Shown here piece after piece: positions 7,754 through 14,817 of a DNA stretch of 15,310 nucleotides; the first letter of the stretch is position 1; every line of letters starts with the position of its first letter. Position numbers and translations under genes: made by a program. The notes beneath the pieces are model-generated. The model was not told where the DNA came from and searched no databases. It was given only the letters and a program-made list of their open reading frames with translations. Source of the DNA: an uncultured Kangiella sp. (GTDB lineage: Bacteria > Pseudomonadota > Gammaproteobacteria > Enterobacterales > DSM-103792). The stretch spans positions 1 through 15,310 of the forward strand of contig CAMLNB010000070.1 of the NCBI GenBank assembly GCA_946481205.1. The letters are read 5' to 3'.

Positions 7754-8422
7754 ATGTCCGACACCAACGAGAATCCCGCCACCGCACGCGCCCGTCTGCC
7801 GAAACGGGTCGACGGCAAAGCCCGCCGTGAACAAATTCTTGCTGCTGCACTGCGCGTCGTCGCACGCGATGGTGTGCGTGCCGTCCGTCACCGCGCCGTC
7901 GCCAAAGAAGCCGATGTGCCGCTGTCAGCAACCACCTATTACTTCCGCGACATTCATGAACTGATCGCCGAAGCGTTTCACTCGTTTGCGGAAAAAGGTC
8001 GGGTTGAAACCGGCGATCTGACTCGCGCCATGGAAGCCGCACTGGCCCGGCTCGCTGACGGCAGCCAACCGAGTGGCTCACCAGAGACTTTGGTTGCTGC
8101 CGTCACGGCGATTCTGCTGAGTCATATCGACAGCCAGGTTCGCGCCAGTGAGCAGCGTTTGATCGAACACGCGTTTCGTCACGAAGCCTTGCGCGATCCG
8201 CCACTGGCCGAGGCGCTGCAGCAGAACAATCGCATCACCCTCGATGCCGCCGAGAAACTGCTGGCCGCCGCCGGCAGTGATGATCCGGAAACTGATGCGG
8301 AATTGCTGTTCGCGGTGGTGCTGCATCTGGAATACAGCCGCTTGCTCGCACACGACAGCGCCGAACAGAAACAAAAAACTGCGCGCATGGTGCGACGACT
8401 ATTCGAGAAAATCTTGAAATGA
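7754..8422 (+). CDS. TetR/AcrR-family transcriptional regulator
   Basis: This 222-residue one-component regulator is probably a ligand-responsive repressor that acts as a dimer on a palindromic operator. After a polar 17-residue leader, residues about 18-78 form the TetR helix-turn-helix domain. It starts at GKARREQILAAALRVVARDG and ends with the diagnostic LSATTYYFRDIHELIAEAF, where TetR proteins usually read xxLYYHFxxKxxLL. The remaining 140 residues are all-helical ligand-binding and dimerisation sequence and do not identify the effector. The ribosome-binding site is weak. The gene diverges from the small exported protein and is convergent with the beta-helix/cytochrome operon, with which it shares a terminator. 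Likely targets are itself, the divergent gene and possibly the FabH-like gene. TetR regulators often control lipid or efflux genes, but nothing here proves the target. Confidence 0.93.
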   Translation: MSDTNENPATARARLPKRVDGKARREQILAAALRVVARDGVRAVRHRAVAKEADVPLSATTYYFRDIHELIAEAFHSFAEKGRVETGDLTRAMEAALARLADGSQPSGSPETLVAAVTAILLSHIDSQVRASEQRLIEHAFRHEALRDPPLAEALQQNNRITLDAAEKLLAAAGSDDPETDAELLFAVVLHLEYSRLLAHDSAEQKQKTARMVRRLFEKILK

Positions 8423-8453
8423 AAACGGGGCCAACTGGCCCCGTTTTCATTTC
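8416..8453. terminator. Bidirectional intrinsic terminator between tetR and the cytochrome operon
   Basis: Perfect 18-bp arms, GAAATGAAAACGGGGCCA (8416-8433) and its reverse complement (8436-8453), are separated by two bases. The GC-rich core is flanked by A-runs on one side and T-runs on the other, so it works in both directions. It overlaps the tetR stop codon (8420-8422) and lies 20 bp beyond the end of the convergent minus-strand gene. Confidence 0.92.
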
Positions 8454-8473
8454 ATTGACACACCACCGCCGGC

Positions 8474-9979
8474 TTATTTCTCCACGCTCAGCATAAATTT
8501 GGCTACTTCTAGCCGCATCGCCGGATCGAGATAGTTCTGCGGCGGCATTGCCGGAAAATCCGGCCGCTTCTTGACCGGGTTGGCGATGTAATCGGCCAGT
8601 GCTTGGGCATCACCATCATAAAGCGCCTGAATGGTCAGCGTCGGCGGACCGATCATCCGCGCGTTGTAGGCATGGCAACCCGCGCAGATCGCGTAATAGG
8701 CCAGCTGACCTTTGTTGGCCATATTGGTATCGCGCGGCGCCGCCGGTTCCGGCAGCAAATAACTGCCCACATCGGCGGTACTCAGCCGTGTGCACGCGGT
8801 GTAGTCGCCCAAACCCAGCGTGGGGTAACGCGCTTTGTCGGCAATGCAGCTGCCGCTACCGCCGCCCACGGCAACAATATCCGGCGCTTGCGTGGTCAGA
8901 TTGACGGTCATCAGCGCCTTGATTTCCGTGATCGGTTCGGTGCCATTGCCGGACATGAAGTTGTTCAGGATCTGCACTCTATCCGGATTCGGATCCGACT
9001 CCGGATCGGCGGTGACATTGGCAAACGAGGCGTGATCGGTGATCACGATGCCGACATTCTTGTTGTCGCGAATGATGTTGTTTTCGATGATCACATCATC
9101 TGCCGCCATCACCACCATGCCGGTTCCCGGCGGCAGGCCAGAAACGATCGAGCCCGGCGCACCGAAGTTCGGATGGTTGTTACCGTAAACAAAGTTGTTG
9201 CGGATGATGACGTCATGTGCGGTCTTGATCGGCAGCCCCGGCGTGATGAACACCAGAATGCCGCCAGTGTTGTTGTAAGCAACGTTGTTCTCGACCACGA
9301 CATGGCGGCTGTTCTCGATCTCGATGCCGGCCACATTCTCGAACACTTCGTTGTGGGCGACATGGATGTTGTCGCACATGCCGACATAAATTGCCGCGTC
9401 TTCAATACCACTGAGCACGTTGTGCTCGATCAAGCCGTTCTGACCAAACTGCGGGAAGATGCCGTAGACACCGGTATCGACAATCAGGTTGTTGCGGATC
9501 ACGAAATTGTTACCGGCTTGGCCCATGATGGCGTTGCCTTTGTAATGCGTGATCTTCAGGTTTTCGATCCGGATGCCGTTACCGCTGTACAAAATGGCGT
9601 CGTTGCGAAAGCCCTCGCCTTCCAGCGTTGGCCATTTGCCCTCGCTGATCACCCCGACAATGGCGATATCATTCTTGTCGATGTAAACCACTTCCTTGTA
9701 AGTGCCGGGCATCACTCGAATGGTATCGCCCGGGCTCGCTGCCAATACCGCATCCTGAATGCTTTGCCCGTCGCTGACGGTGTGCACCTTGCCGCCGGTG
9801 CGCGCCTGATTGAGCGCGTTGTCGGCTGTGGCATTGCCCTGCCGATCGGCACCGAGCAAGGCACTGGCGGACTCGACCGCCACACTGCCGCGCGCCGCAT
9901 CGGCACTGCTACGCGCCTGCCACACTCCGGCCGCAAAGGCGGCGGCAACCAAAACCAGAACCGCAATTATTTTTTTCAT
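8474..9979 (-). CDS. Exported parallel beta-helix protein with fused C-terminal cytochrome c
   Basis: This 501-residue protein begins with a hydrophobic export signal or anchor (MKKIIAVLVLVAAAFAAGVW). Residues about 65-370 are right-handed parallel beta-helix repeats with recurrent asparagine-ladder motifs, such as VIRNNLIVDT, LIEHNVLSG, VVENNVAYNN, VIIRNNFVYGN and VIIENNIIRDN. This is the fold of pectate lyases and of NosD-like proteins. A cytochrome c domain follows, with haem motif CAGCH at 432-436 and a probable axial Met478 in FPAMPPQ. The start has GGAGG 6 nt upstream and overlaps the preceding peroxidase stop by 4 bp (ATGA), indicating translational coupling. The helix resembles the uncharacterised parallel beta-helix family known as TIGR03805, which from memory pairs with another exported family. 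The fused haem suggests an electron-transfer role at a bound substrate. The substrate is unknown; no pectinolytic residues are evident. Confidence 0.88.
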   Translation of the reverse strand: MKKIIAVLVLVAAAFAAGVWQARSSADAARGSVAVESASALLGADRQGNATADNALNQARTGGKVHTVSDGQSIQDAVLAASPGDTIRVMPGTYKEVVYIDKNDIAIVGVISEGKWPTLEGEGFRNDAILYSGNGIRIENLKITHYKGNAIMGQAGNNFVIRNNLIVDTGVYGIFPQFGQNGLIEHNVLSGIEDAAIYVGMCDNIHVAHNEVFENVAGIEIENSRHVVVENNVAYNNTGGILVFITPGLPIKTAHDVIIRNNFVYGNNHPNFGAPGSIVSGLPPGTGMVVMAADDVIIENNIIRDNKNVGIVITDHASFANVTADPESDPNPDRVQILNNFMSGNGTEPITEIKALMTVNLTTQAPDIVAVGGGSGSCIADKARYPTLGLGDYTACTRLSTADVGSYLLPEPAAPRDTNMANKGQLAYYAICAGCHAYNARMIGPPTLTIQALYDGDAQALADYIANPVKKRPDFPAMPPQNYLDPAMRLEVAKFMLSVEK

Positions 9980-11196
9980 TGTGCACCTCCCACAAAACCC
10001 GACTCCGTGCCGGCGGTAATCACCGGTTTCAAACCCGATGGCAGCGCCAGCGGAATGCGCGGCAGAAAACTCTCGTCAGTCAGCGTGCCGAGAAACGCAA
10101 CGATCTGATCCAGCTCGGCATCCGTCAGCTTGGGTTCCCAGATATGCCAGTGCAACGTCAGCCGCTCGTTGGCCGGTACCGCATGACCACGGCCGCCGGT
10201 GTAAAACGCCGCGGCTTCGCGCAGGCTGCTGAACCGGCCGGAATGCATGTACGGCGCGGTCGCGGTGATGTTGCGCAAGCTTGGGACCTTGAAGCCGCCG
10301 CGCTGACTGGCGACACCGCTGATCGCACCGGCACCGCCATCGAATGGCAAACCCGCCGGTTCCGGTGTGCCGATCACAGCTATTTGCTGATTGGTGAACA
10401 ACGGCGGGGTATGGCATTCGGCGCAGCGGGCAACAAACGAACGGAACACGTTCATGCCAGCGATTTCCTGCGCGCTCAGCGCCTGATGAAAGCCGTGGGC
10501 GTACTGGTCGTAACGGCTGTTCAGCGAAATCAGTGAGCTCTCGAATGCCGTCAACGCGGTGTAGATTTGCTCCAGGCGAATCGGTGACGCAGTAGCGGCC
10601 TCCGACACGCGCGTTTGCGGCGGAAATGCCTGTGCAAACAGCGTGCGGTAGTTGGCATTGCCATTGAGCGCCTGCAACAAACGCTCTGGTGTTGTTGCCA
10701 TCTCATGGCTCGCGTACAGCGGACCCTGTACCTGTTCCTCGAGGCGCTTGCTGCGACCATCCCAGAACAGTCGATTCAGAAAACCGACATTCCACAGTGT
10801 CGGTGCCGAGCGATTGGCCAGCTGGCCATTGATGCCGACACTGCGGCCCAAGCCATCGCTGAAGCCGCGCGTCGGTTGATGGCAGCTGGCGCAGGCAACC
10901 GAACCGTCCGCAGACAGCAGCGGGTCAAAAAACAGATAGCGGCCCAGATCGATTTGCTGTGGCGAGAAGCCATCGCGAATGGCCGGTAGCGCCGTCTGCA
11001 AACCGCCGACGCCACGATTTTTCAGCGATCTGTACTGTTGATACAGGCTGCGGAACGCGCAGGTATTGCTCGGCGTTTTTTCGAAACTTGGGGGACACTG
11101 ATCGCTGAGGGAAAAGGTCGGCGCTGGCTTCGCGGCAACACTGCCGGCAAACAGCGCCAGCATGCCAATGCCGGCCCTGATGATTCGCGTACGCAT
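9976..11196 (-). CDS. Dihaem cytochrome c peroxidase / MauG-family protein
   Basis: This 406-residue periplasmic protein has two haem c motifs, CASCH at 102-106 and CAECH at 258-262. It also has the family's GRYLFFDPLLSADGSVACASCH, FWDGR with LEEQ downstream (144-155), and VPSLRNITATAPYMHSGRF (304-322). Classical members reduce hydrogen peroxide with electrons from small cytochromes; MauG-type members oxidise protein or other substrates through a bis-Fe(IV) state. Met317/His318 lie where family members carry haem-ligand or active-site residues. The start is the ATG at 11196, which opens a signal peptide ending near SVAA; the longer in-frame extension to 11385 lies inside the upstream cytochrome gene. 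A Cys34/Cys46 pair may form a disulfide. The gene begins 13 nt after the cytochrome c4-like gene and overlaps the beta-helix gene by 4 bp. The partner genes argue for a specialised oxidation rather than simple peroxide detoxification. Confidence 0.92.
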   Translation of the reverse strand: MRTRIIRAGIGMLALFAGSVAAKPAPTFSLSDQCPPSFEKTPSNTCAFRSLYQQYRSLKNRGVGGLQTALPAIRDGFSPQQIDLGRYLFFDPLLSADGSVACASCHQPTRGFSDGLGRSVGINGQLANRSAPTLWNVGFLNRLFWDGRSKRLEEQVQGPLYASHEMATTPERLLQALNGNANYRTLFAQAFPPQTRVSEAATASPIRLEQIYTALTAFESSLISLNSRYDQYAHGFHQALSAQEIAGMNVFRSFVARCAECHTPPLFTNQQIAVIGTPEPAGLPFDGGAGAISGVASQRGGFKVPSLRNITATAPYMHSGRFSSLREAAAFYTGGRGHAVPANERLTLHWHIWEPKLTDAELDQIVAFLGTLTDESFLPRIPLALPSGLKPVITAGTESGFVGGAQ

Positions 11197-11209
11197 CAAC
11201 GCCAGCACC

Positions 11210-11929
11210 TCAGCGCTTCGCCGTTTGCGACAGCTGAACAATGTAAGCCGCGATATCTGCCGACAGTTTTTCGTCCGGCACGGCCTTGGTGATCTTGACC
11301 ATTTGCCCGCCGAATTTGTCGCTGCTGTGGCCGCCGCGAATTTTGCTGCGGAAATGGCTGAACTGGCGCTGCAGATATTCCGCACTCTGCCCGACCAATC
11401 GCGGCGAATTCAGCGCCACATTGCCTTCGCCATTGGCACCATGACAGGCCGAGCAAATGCCGTTGTAGTAATTGCGCCCGGCGACCAGATCGGCGCCCGC
11501 CGGCACGGCTGGTGACACCGGCGCCGGCCGCTTGCCAATCGCCACGAGCAGCTCGCGCCACTGGGCATCGCTGCTGACCGGTGCCAGCGCCGCACGCATC
11601 ACCGCGCCGTCGCGGTCATCCGGATGGGCGCCACGCACACCATCGCGGAAATGCTGCAACTGGCGCAGCAAATACGCGTCATCGAGTCCGGCCAACGCCG
11701 GTCCACGCAGGGCCGGATTGCCCTGCGCTTTGTCACCGTGGCAACTGGCGCAATTGACGTTGTACAGGCGCTCTCCGGTGCTCGCTGCAGCCGCGTGAGC
11801 CAGCAGCAAACACGGCGCGAGCAACAGCCAGAACGCCGAAAGCAGCCGACGTCGCCGCTTTCCTGCTTGCTGGTTCTGGCTCGGGCTTTTGTTCTTCTGA
11901 GTACTGCAGCGTTTCATCAGCTTTGCCAT
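11210..11929 (-). CDS. Dihaem cytochrome c4-like protein
   Basis: This 239-residue periplasmic electron carrier has two homologous cytochrome c domains. The haem motifs are CASCH at 60-64 and CSACH at 159-163, with probable axial methionines Met111 and Met210. Each domain shares the LLRQLQHFRDGVRGAH / LQRQFSHFRSKIRGGH segment that marks the c4-type tandem duplication. The N-terminus is basic (KRRRR at about 25-28) followed by a hydrophobic stretch ending in AHAAAA near residue 49. The ATG at 11929 is preferred (a purine-rich GAGCGAGAA lies just upstream); an in-frame ATG four codons later is the alternative. c4 proteins usually shuttle electrons between respiratory complexes or soluble oxidoreductases and terminal oxidases. 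Here it is the first gene of the operon and the natural redox partner of the peroxidase and the beta-helix cytochrome encoded next to it. Confidence 0.92.
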   Translation of the reverse strand: MAKLMKRCSTQKNKSPSQNQQAGKRRRRLLSAFWLLLAPCLLLAHAAAASTGERLYNVNCASCHGDKAQGNPALRGPALAGLDDAYLLRQLQHFRDGVRGAHPDDRDGAVMRAALAPVSSDAQWRELLVAIGKRPAPVSPAVPAGADLVAGRNYYNGICSACHGANGEGNVALNSPRLVGQSAEYLQRQFSHFRSKIRGGHSSDKFGGQMVKITKAVPDEKLSADIAAYIVQLSQTAKR

Positions 11930-11949
11930 TTCTCGCTCTTTAGTACGAG

Positions 11950-11978
11950 ATACTACTGAGCGCATCCGATGACCGCAA
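11950..11978 (-). promoter_or_regulatory. Candidate promoter of the cytochrome operon
   Basis: On the minus strand, TTGCGG (11978 to 11973) and TAGTAT (11955 to 11950) are separated by exactly 17 bp. This gives a very short leader before the ATG at 11929. The -10 overlaps an inverted repeat TAGTA/TACTA (11941-11945 and 11951-11955), which could be an operator. The -35 matches consensus at only three positions, so an activator may be needed. Confidence 0.4.
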
Positions 11979-12085
11979 GCACCGCGATCGCTATTGCAGT
12001 GCAGCAAATTTTCCCGTCGCAGCAATCACTTGGCGCAAACCGTCTGCACCAGAATCACTCAATGGTCCGACCTCAGACTTTCCGA

Positions 12086-12132
12086 TTGCGCTCAGTCGAA
12101 GACGTGCGGTATCAAATAAGGACTTAAGTCCT
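12086..12132 (+). promoter_or_regulatory. Candidate promoter and perfect 14-bp palindromic operator of the TonB-dependent receptor gene
   Basis: AGGACTTAAGTCCT (12119-12132) is an uninterrupted 14-bp palindrome 39 bp upstream of the receptor start. A plausible promoter is TTGCGC (12086-12091) with TATCAA (12110-12115) at 18-bp spacing. This would put the transcription start inside the palindrome, a usual position for a repressor operator. The promoter hexamers are weak matches; the palindrome is certain, its function inferred. Confidence 0.55.
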
Positions 12133-12171
12133 AATAAAAACAACACCGTTCGCAACGCAAGGAGAAGAAGC

Positions 12172-14748
12172 ATGCGCCGTCACCATGCCCCAGTTCGCCC
12201 CGCCTTCACCCGTTCCCGCCTCGCCCATGCCCTGCTGCTCTGTCTGCTGCCGCTGCCAGCCGCATGGGCCGCGGACGAAACCGAGCCGGCCGAACAAAGC
12301 CGGCAAGAGGCCGATGCCATCATCGAAGTGACCGCGCAGAAGCGCAGCGAACGCATTCAAGACGTGCCGATCACGATGAATGCCTACTCGGAAGAAACCA
12401 CCCGCAATCTCGGCGCGCTGAACATCAAGGATCTCGGTGACATCACCCCGGGGATGGATGCCAGCAACCTGTCGGTGACCCAGCCGCGATTCAATTTGCG
12501 CGGCATCGGCACCACCGATTTTGGTATTGGTTCTGATCCGGCGGTCGCGGTTTACATTGATGGCGTCTATGTCGGCCGCAGCGGCGCGGCGCAGATGAAT
12601 TTCAACGACATTGCCCGGGTCGAAATTCTCAAAGGCCCGCAGGGCACCTTGTTCGGCCGCAACGCTGGTGCCGGCGCCATTCACATCATCACCAAGAAAC
12701 CCGGCGAAGAAAGCGGCGGCAATCTGCGCGGCACCATTGGCGATTACGGCCGGCAAACCATCGAAGGCGCGGTGAATTTCTCCAACAACGAAAACCTGCA
12801 TGGTCGCATTTCGTTTGTCGATCACGAGCGCGATGGCTATATCGATCAGGTCGGCAGCCAGACCCGGTTGGCCAATGAAAACAGCAGCGGCCTGCGCGCC
12901 CAGCTGTTGTGGAATGCCAGCCCGGATACCGACTGGTTGTTCCGTGCCGAAGCCGAAAAAACCGATCAGGATGCCATCCAGGGCGCCAGCACCAACTGCG
13001 TCATCTCCAACTGCGACCCGTTTGGTGACATCGCCACCGACTTGCCGCAGGAAGAAACGCGCGATCTCTGGGGCACCAGCCTCGAGATCGAGCACCGAAT
13101 GGACAACAGCACCTTCACATCCATCACCGCCTATCGCACCTTCGACAGCAACAACTACGAAGAAGAAGACGGCAGTGCCGATCCACGTTTCAATCTGGCG
13201 ACCAACAACGTCGAAGAGTTCTCGGCATTCAGTCAGGAATTTCGCTGGACCGGCAGCAGCGACAAACTGAAATGGTCACTCGGCGCGATGTATGCCGATG
13301 AAAGCGCCAAACAAACCCACAATGTTCACGCTAGCACCGATACGCTCGACTCGTTCTTCCTGTTCGAAGCATTGACCGGCGCCGGGGTTCCGATGGAATC
13401 CGCCGGGGAAATGATCCCGGGCATTCCGGCGGGCTTTGGCATCGGCGGTTTCTTCTATCAGCAACTCAATCCCTTGTTGGTTGCCAACGGTCTGCCGAAT
13501 GGCTGGGATGATCTGGCCGCCATGCTCGGCCTGCCAACCGGTTTGGCGGCGGCTACCGCTTACGCCAATCTCAATCTCGGCGTGCCATGGCTCGAGCAAA
13601 TGCATGACGACGGCGATTTCAAGAGCTACGCGGTGTACGCCGACTTCACCTGGTCTGTCACCGATGCACTCGATATCACTTTGGGGGTGCGCCACACCAT
13701 CGACAAGAAAACCTTTGAAGTGAACTCGGCGTACACCAATTTTCTCGATCTGACCGGTGGCGAGCTGGGCCTGGGTTCAGTCCTGAATTGTAGTGGCCCG
13801 GCACCGGGTTGCTTCGATGCCGGTGGCGGCAATTATGTCTATCTGGTCGACAGCGCGGTGACACTGTCGCCGCTGGCCGCACAACCGATTCCGTTCGGCT
13901 TGGTGTTTGCAGAAGAAGTCCCGGGCATCAGAAACAGTAATGACTGGGAAGCCACCACGCCGCGTCTGGTGATCGATTACGAATGGTCGCCCAACGTGAT
14001 GACCTTCATCAGCGCGGCCAACGGTTTCAAATCCGGCGGTTACAACAGCTTGGGTGCTGACACCGTCAACAACCGGCTGGAAACCTTCGACCCGGAAGAT
14101 ATCTGGAACTATGAAGTCGGTTTGAAATCGAGCTGGGCCGATAACCGCTTTATCTGGAACCTGTCGTTCTTCCAGTACGACTACAGCGATCTGCAGCTGC
14201 TGGTGTTGTCCGGTGAGCCCAACACCATTCCGACTTACAACATCGGCAATGCCGATGCCGAAGGCGATGGTTTTGAAACCGAGTTTGCCTGGCAGATCAG
14301 CGAGGGGCTGCGCCTGCACGGCAATTACTCCGAGCTCGACACCGAGTACACCAAGTACGACTGGACGCAGTTCCCGGGCCAAACCGCGGATGATGACTTG
14401 ACCGGCGAACCGCTGACCGAAACGCCTGACAAGTGGAATATCGGCTTCAGTTACAGCGCCGAGTTGGGTGATGGCAACATTGTCTGGTATCTCAACAATA
14501 CCCATACCGGTGAACAGATCACGCGCGCCGGTGGTTACGACGTCGAGCTCGGCGGCTACGATCTGGTCAACACCCGGATCAGTTACATGCCCAGCCACGG
14601 CAATTGGGAGTTCGCCATCGAAGCGCAGAACCTGCTCGACGAGGAGTACATCATCAGCGCCGGCGGCCTTGGCGATCAGCTCGGTTCACCGCTGACCCGT
14701 CGGGGCAAACCGAAAATGATCGCCGTCAGTGCCAGCATCTTGTTTTGA
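12172..14748 (+). CDS. TonB-dependent outer-membrane receptor
   Basis: This 858-residue receptor imports a scarce or bulky ligand across the outer membrane using TonB-ExbBD energy. The ATG at 12172 has AAGGAG 7 nt upstream and starts a signal peptide with cleavage near AWA (residue 33). A TonB-box-like segment IIEVTAQKR lies at 50-58. The plug domain follows at about 60-180, with FNLRGIGTT (108-115), YIDGVYVG and VEILKGPQGTLFGRNAGAGAIHI (150-172 region). The 22-strand barrel fills the rest and ends in the outer-membrane signature ASILF with terminal Phe858. There is no N-terminal STN signalling domain, so surface sigma-factor signalling is unlikely. Plug and barrel resemble the large proteobacterial receptor group often found in catabolic loci, which does not give the ligand. 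The gene is divergent from the cytochrome operon, suggesting that the ligand feeds, or supplies a cofactor to, that redox system. Confidence 0.95.
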   Translation: MRRHHAPVRPAFTRSRLAHALLLCLLPLPAAWAADETEPAEQSRQEADAIIEVTAQKRSERIQDVPITMNAYSEETTRNLGALNIKDLGDITPGMDASNLSVTQPRFNLRGIGTTDFGIGSDPAVAVYIDGVYVGRSGAAQMNFNDIARVEILKGPQGTLFGRNAGAGAIHIITKKPGEESGGNLRGTIGDYGRQTIEGAVNFSNNENLHGRISFVDHERDGYIDQVGSQTRLANENSSGLRAQLLWNASPDTDWLFRAEAEKTDQDAIQGASTNCVISNCDPFGDIATDLPQEETRDLWGTSLEIEHRMDNSTFTSITAYRTFDSNNYEEEDGSADPRFNLATNNVEEFSAFSQEFRWTGSSDKLKWSLGAMYADESAKQTHNVHASTDTLDSFFLFEALTGAGVPMESAGEMIPGIPAGFGIGGFFYQQLNPLLVANGLPNGWDDLAAMLGLPTGLAAATAYANLNLGVPWLEQMHDDGDFKSYAVYADFTWSVTDALDITLGVRHTIDKKTFEVNSAYTNFLDLTGGELGLGSVLNCSGPAPGCFDAGGGNYVYLVDSAVTLSPLAAQPIPFGLVFAEEVPGIRNSNDWEATTPRLVIDYEWSPNVMTFISAANGFKSGGYNSLGADTVNNRLETFDPEDIWNYEVGLKSSWADNRFIWNLSFFQYDYSDLQLLVLSGEPNTIPTYNIGNADAEGDGFETEFAWQISEGLRLHGNYSELDTEYTKYDWTQFPGQTADDDLTGEPLTETPDKWNIGFSYSAELGDGNIVWYLNNTHTGEQITRAGGYDVELGGYDLVNTRISYMPSHGNWEFAIEAQNLLDEEYIISAGGLGDQLGSPLTRRGKPKMIAVSASILF

Positions 14749-14762
14749 TGCTGGAATGCCCA

Positions 14763-14798
14763 CCAATAAAACGGCCGCGTTAGCGGCCTTTTTATTGG
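14763..14798. terminator. Bidirectional terminator between the receptor gene and the amidotransferase gene
   Basis: GGCCGC (14773-14778) pairs with GCGGCC (14783-14788) around GTTA. The stem extends, after one mismatch, through A-rich and T-rich flanks to CC/GG at 14763 and 14798. TTTTT follows the core on the plus strand, and TTTTA follows it, one base on, on the minus strand. It lies 14 bp after the receptor stop and 19 bp beyond the stop of the convergent gene. Confidence 0.9.
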
Positions 14799-14817
14799 CT
14801 TCATCTGCACGGCCAAG

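Noticed and set aside
8603..10108. A 501-codon plus-strand open frame opposite the beta-helix/cytochrome gene
   Set aside because: It is the antisense shadow of a GC-rich gene. It lacks a ribosome-binding site and domain motifs, while the opposite strand has haem motifs, a signal peptide and a coupled start.
12124..14598. Long minus-strand frames (12124-13095 and 13777-14598) opposite the TonB receptor
   Set aside because: They are codon-bias shadows. The receptor frame has a signal peptide, plug and barrel end, and the shadows have no ribosome-binding sites.
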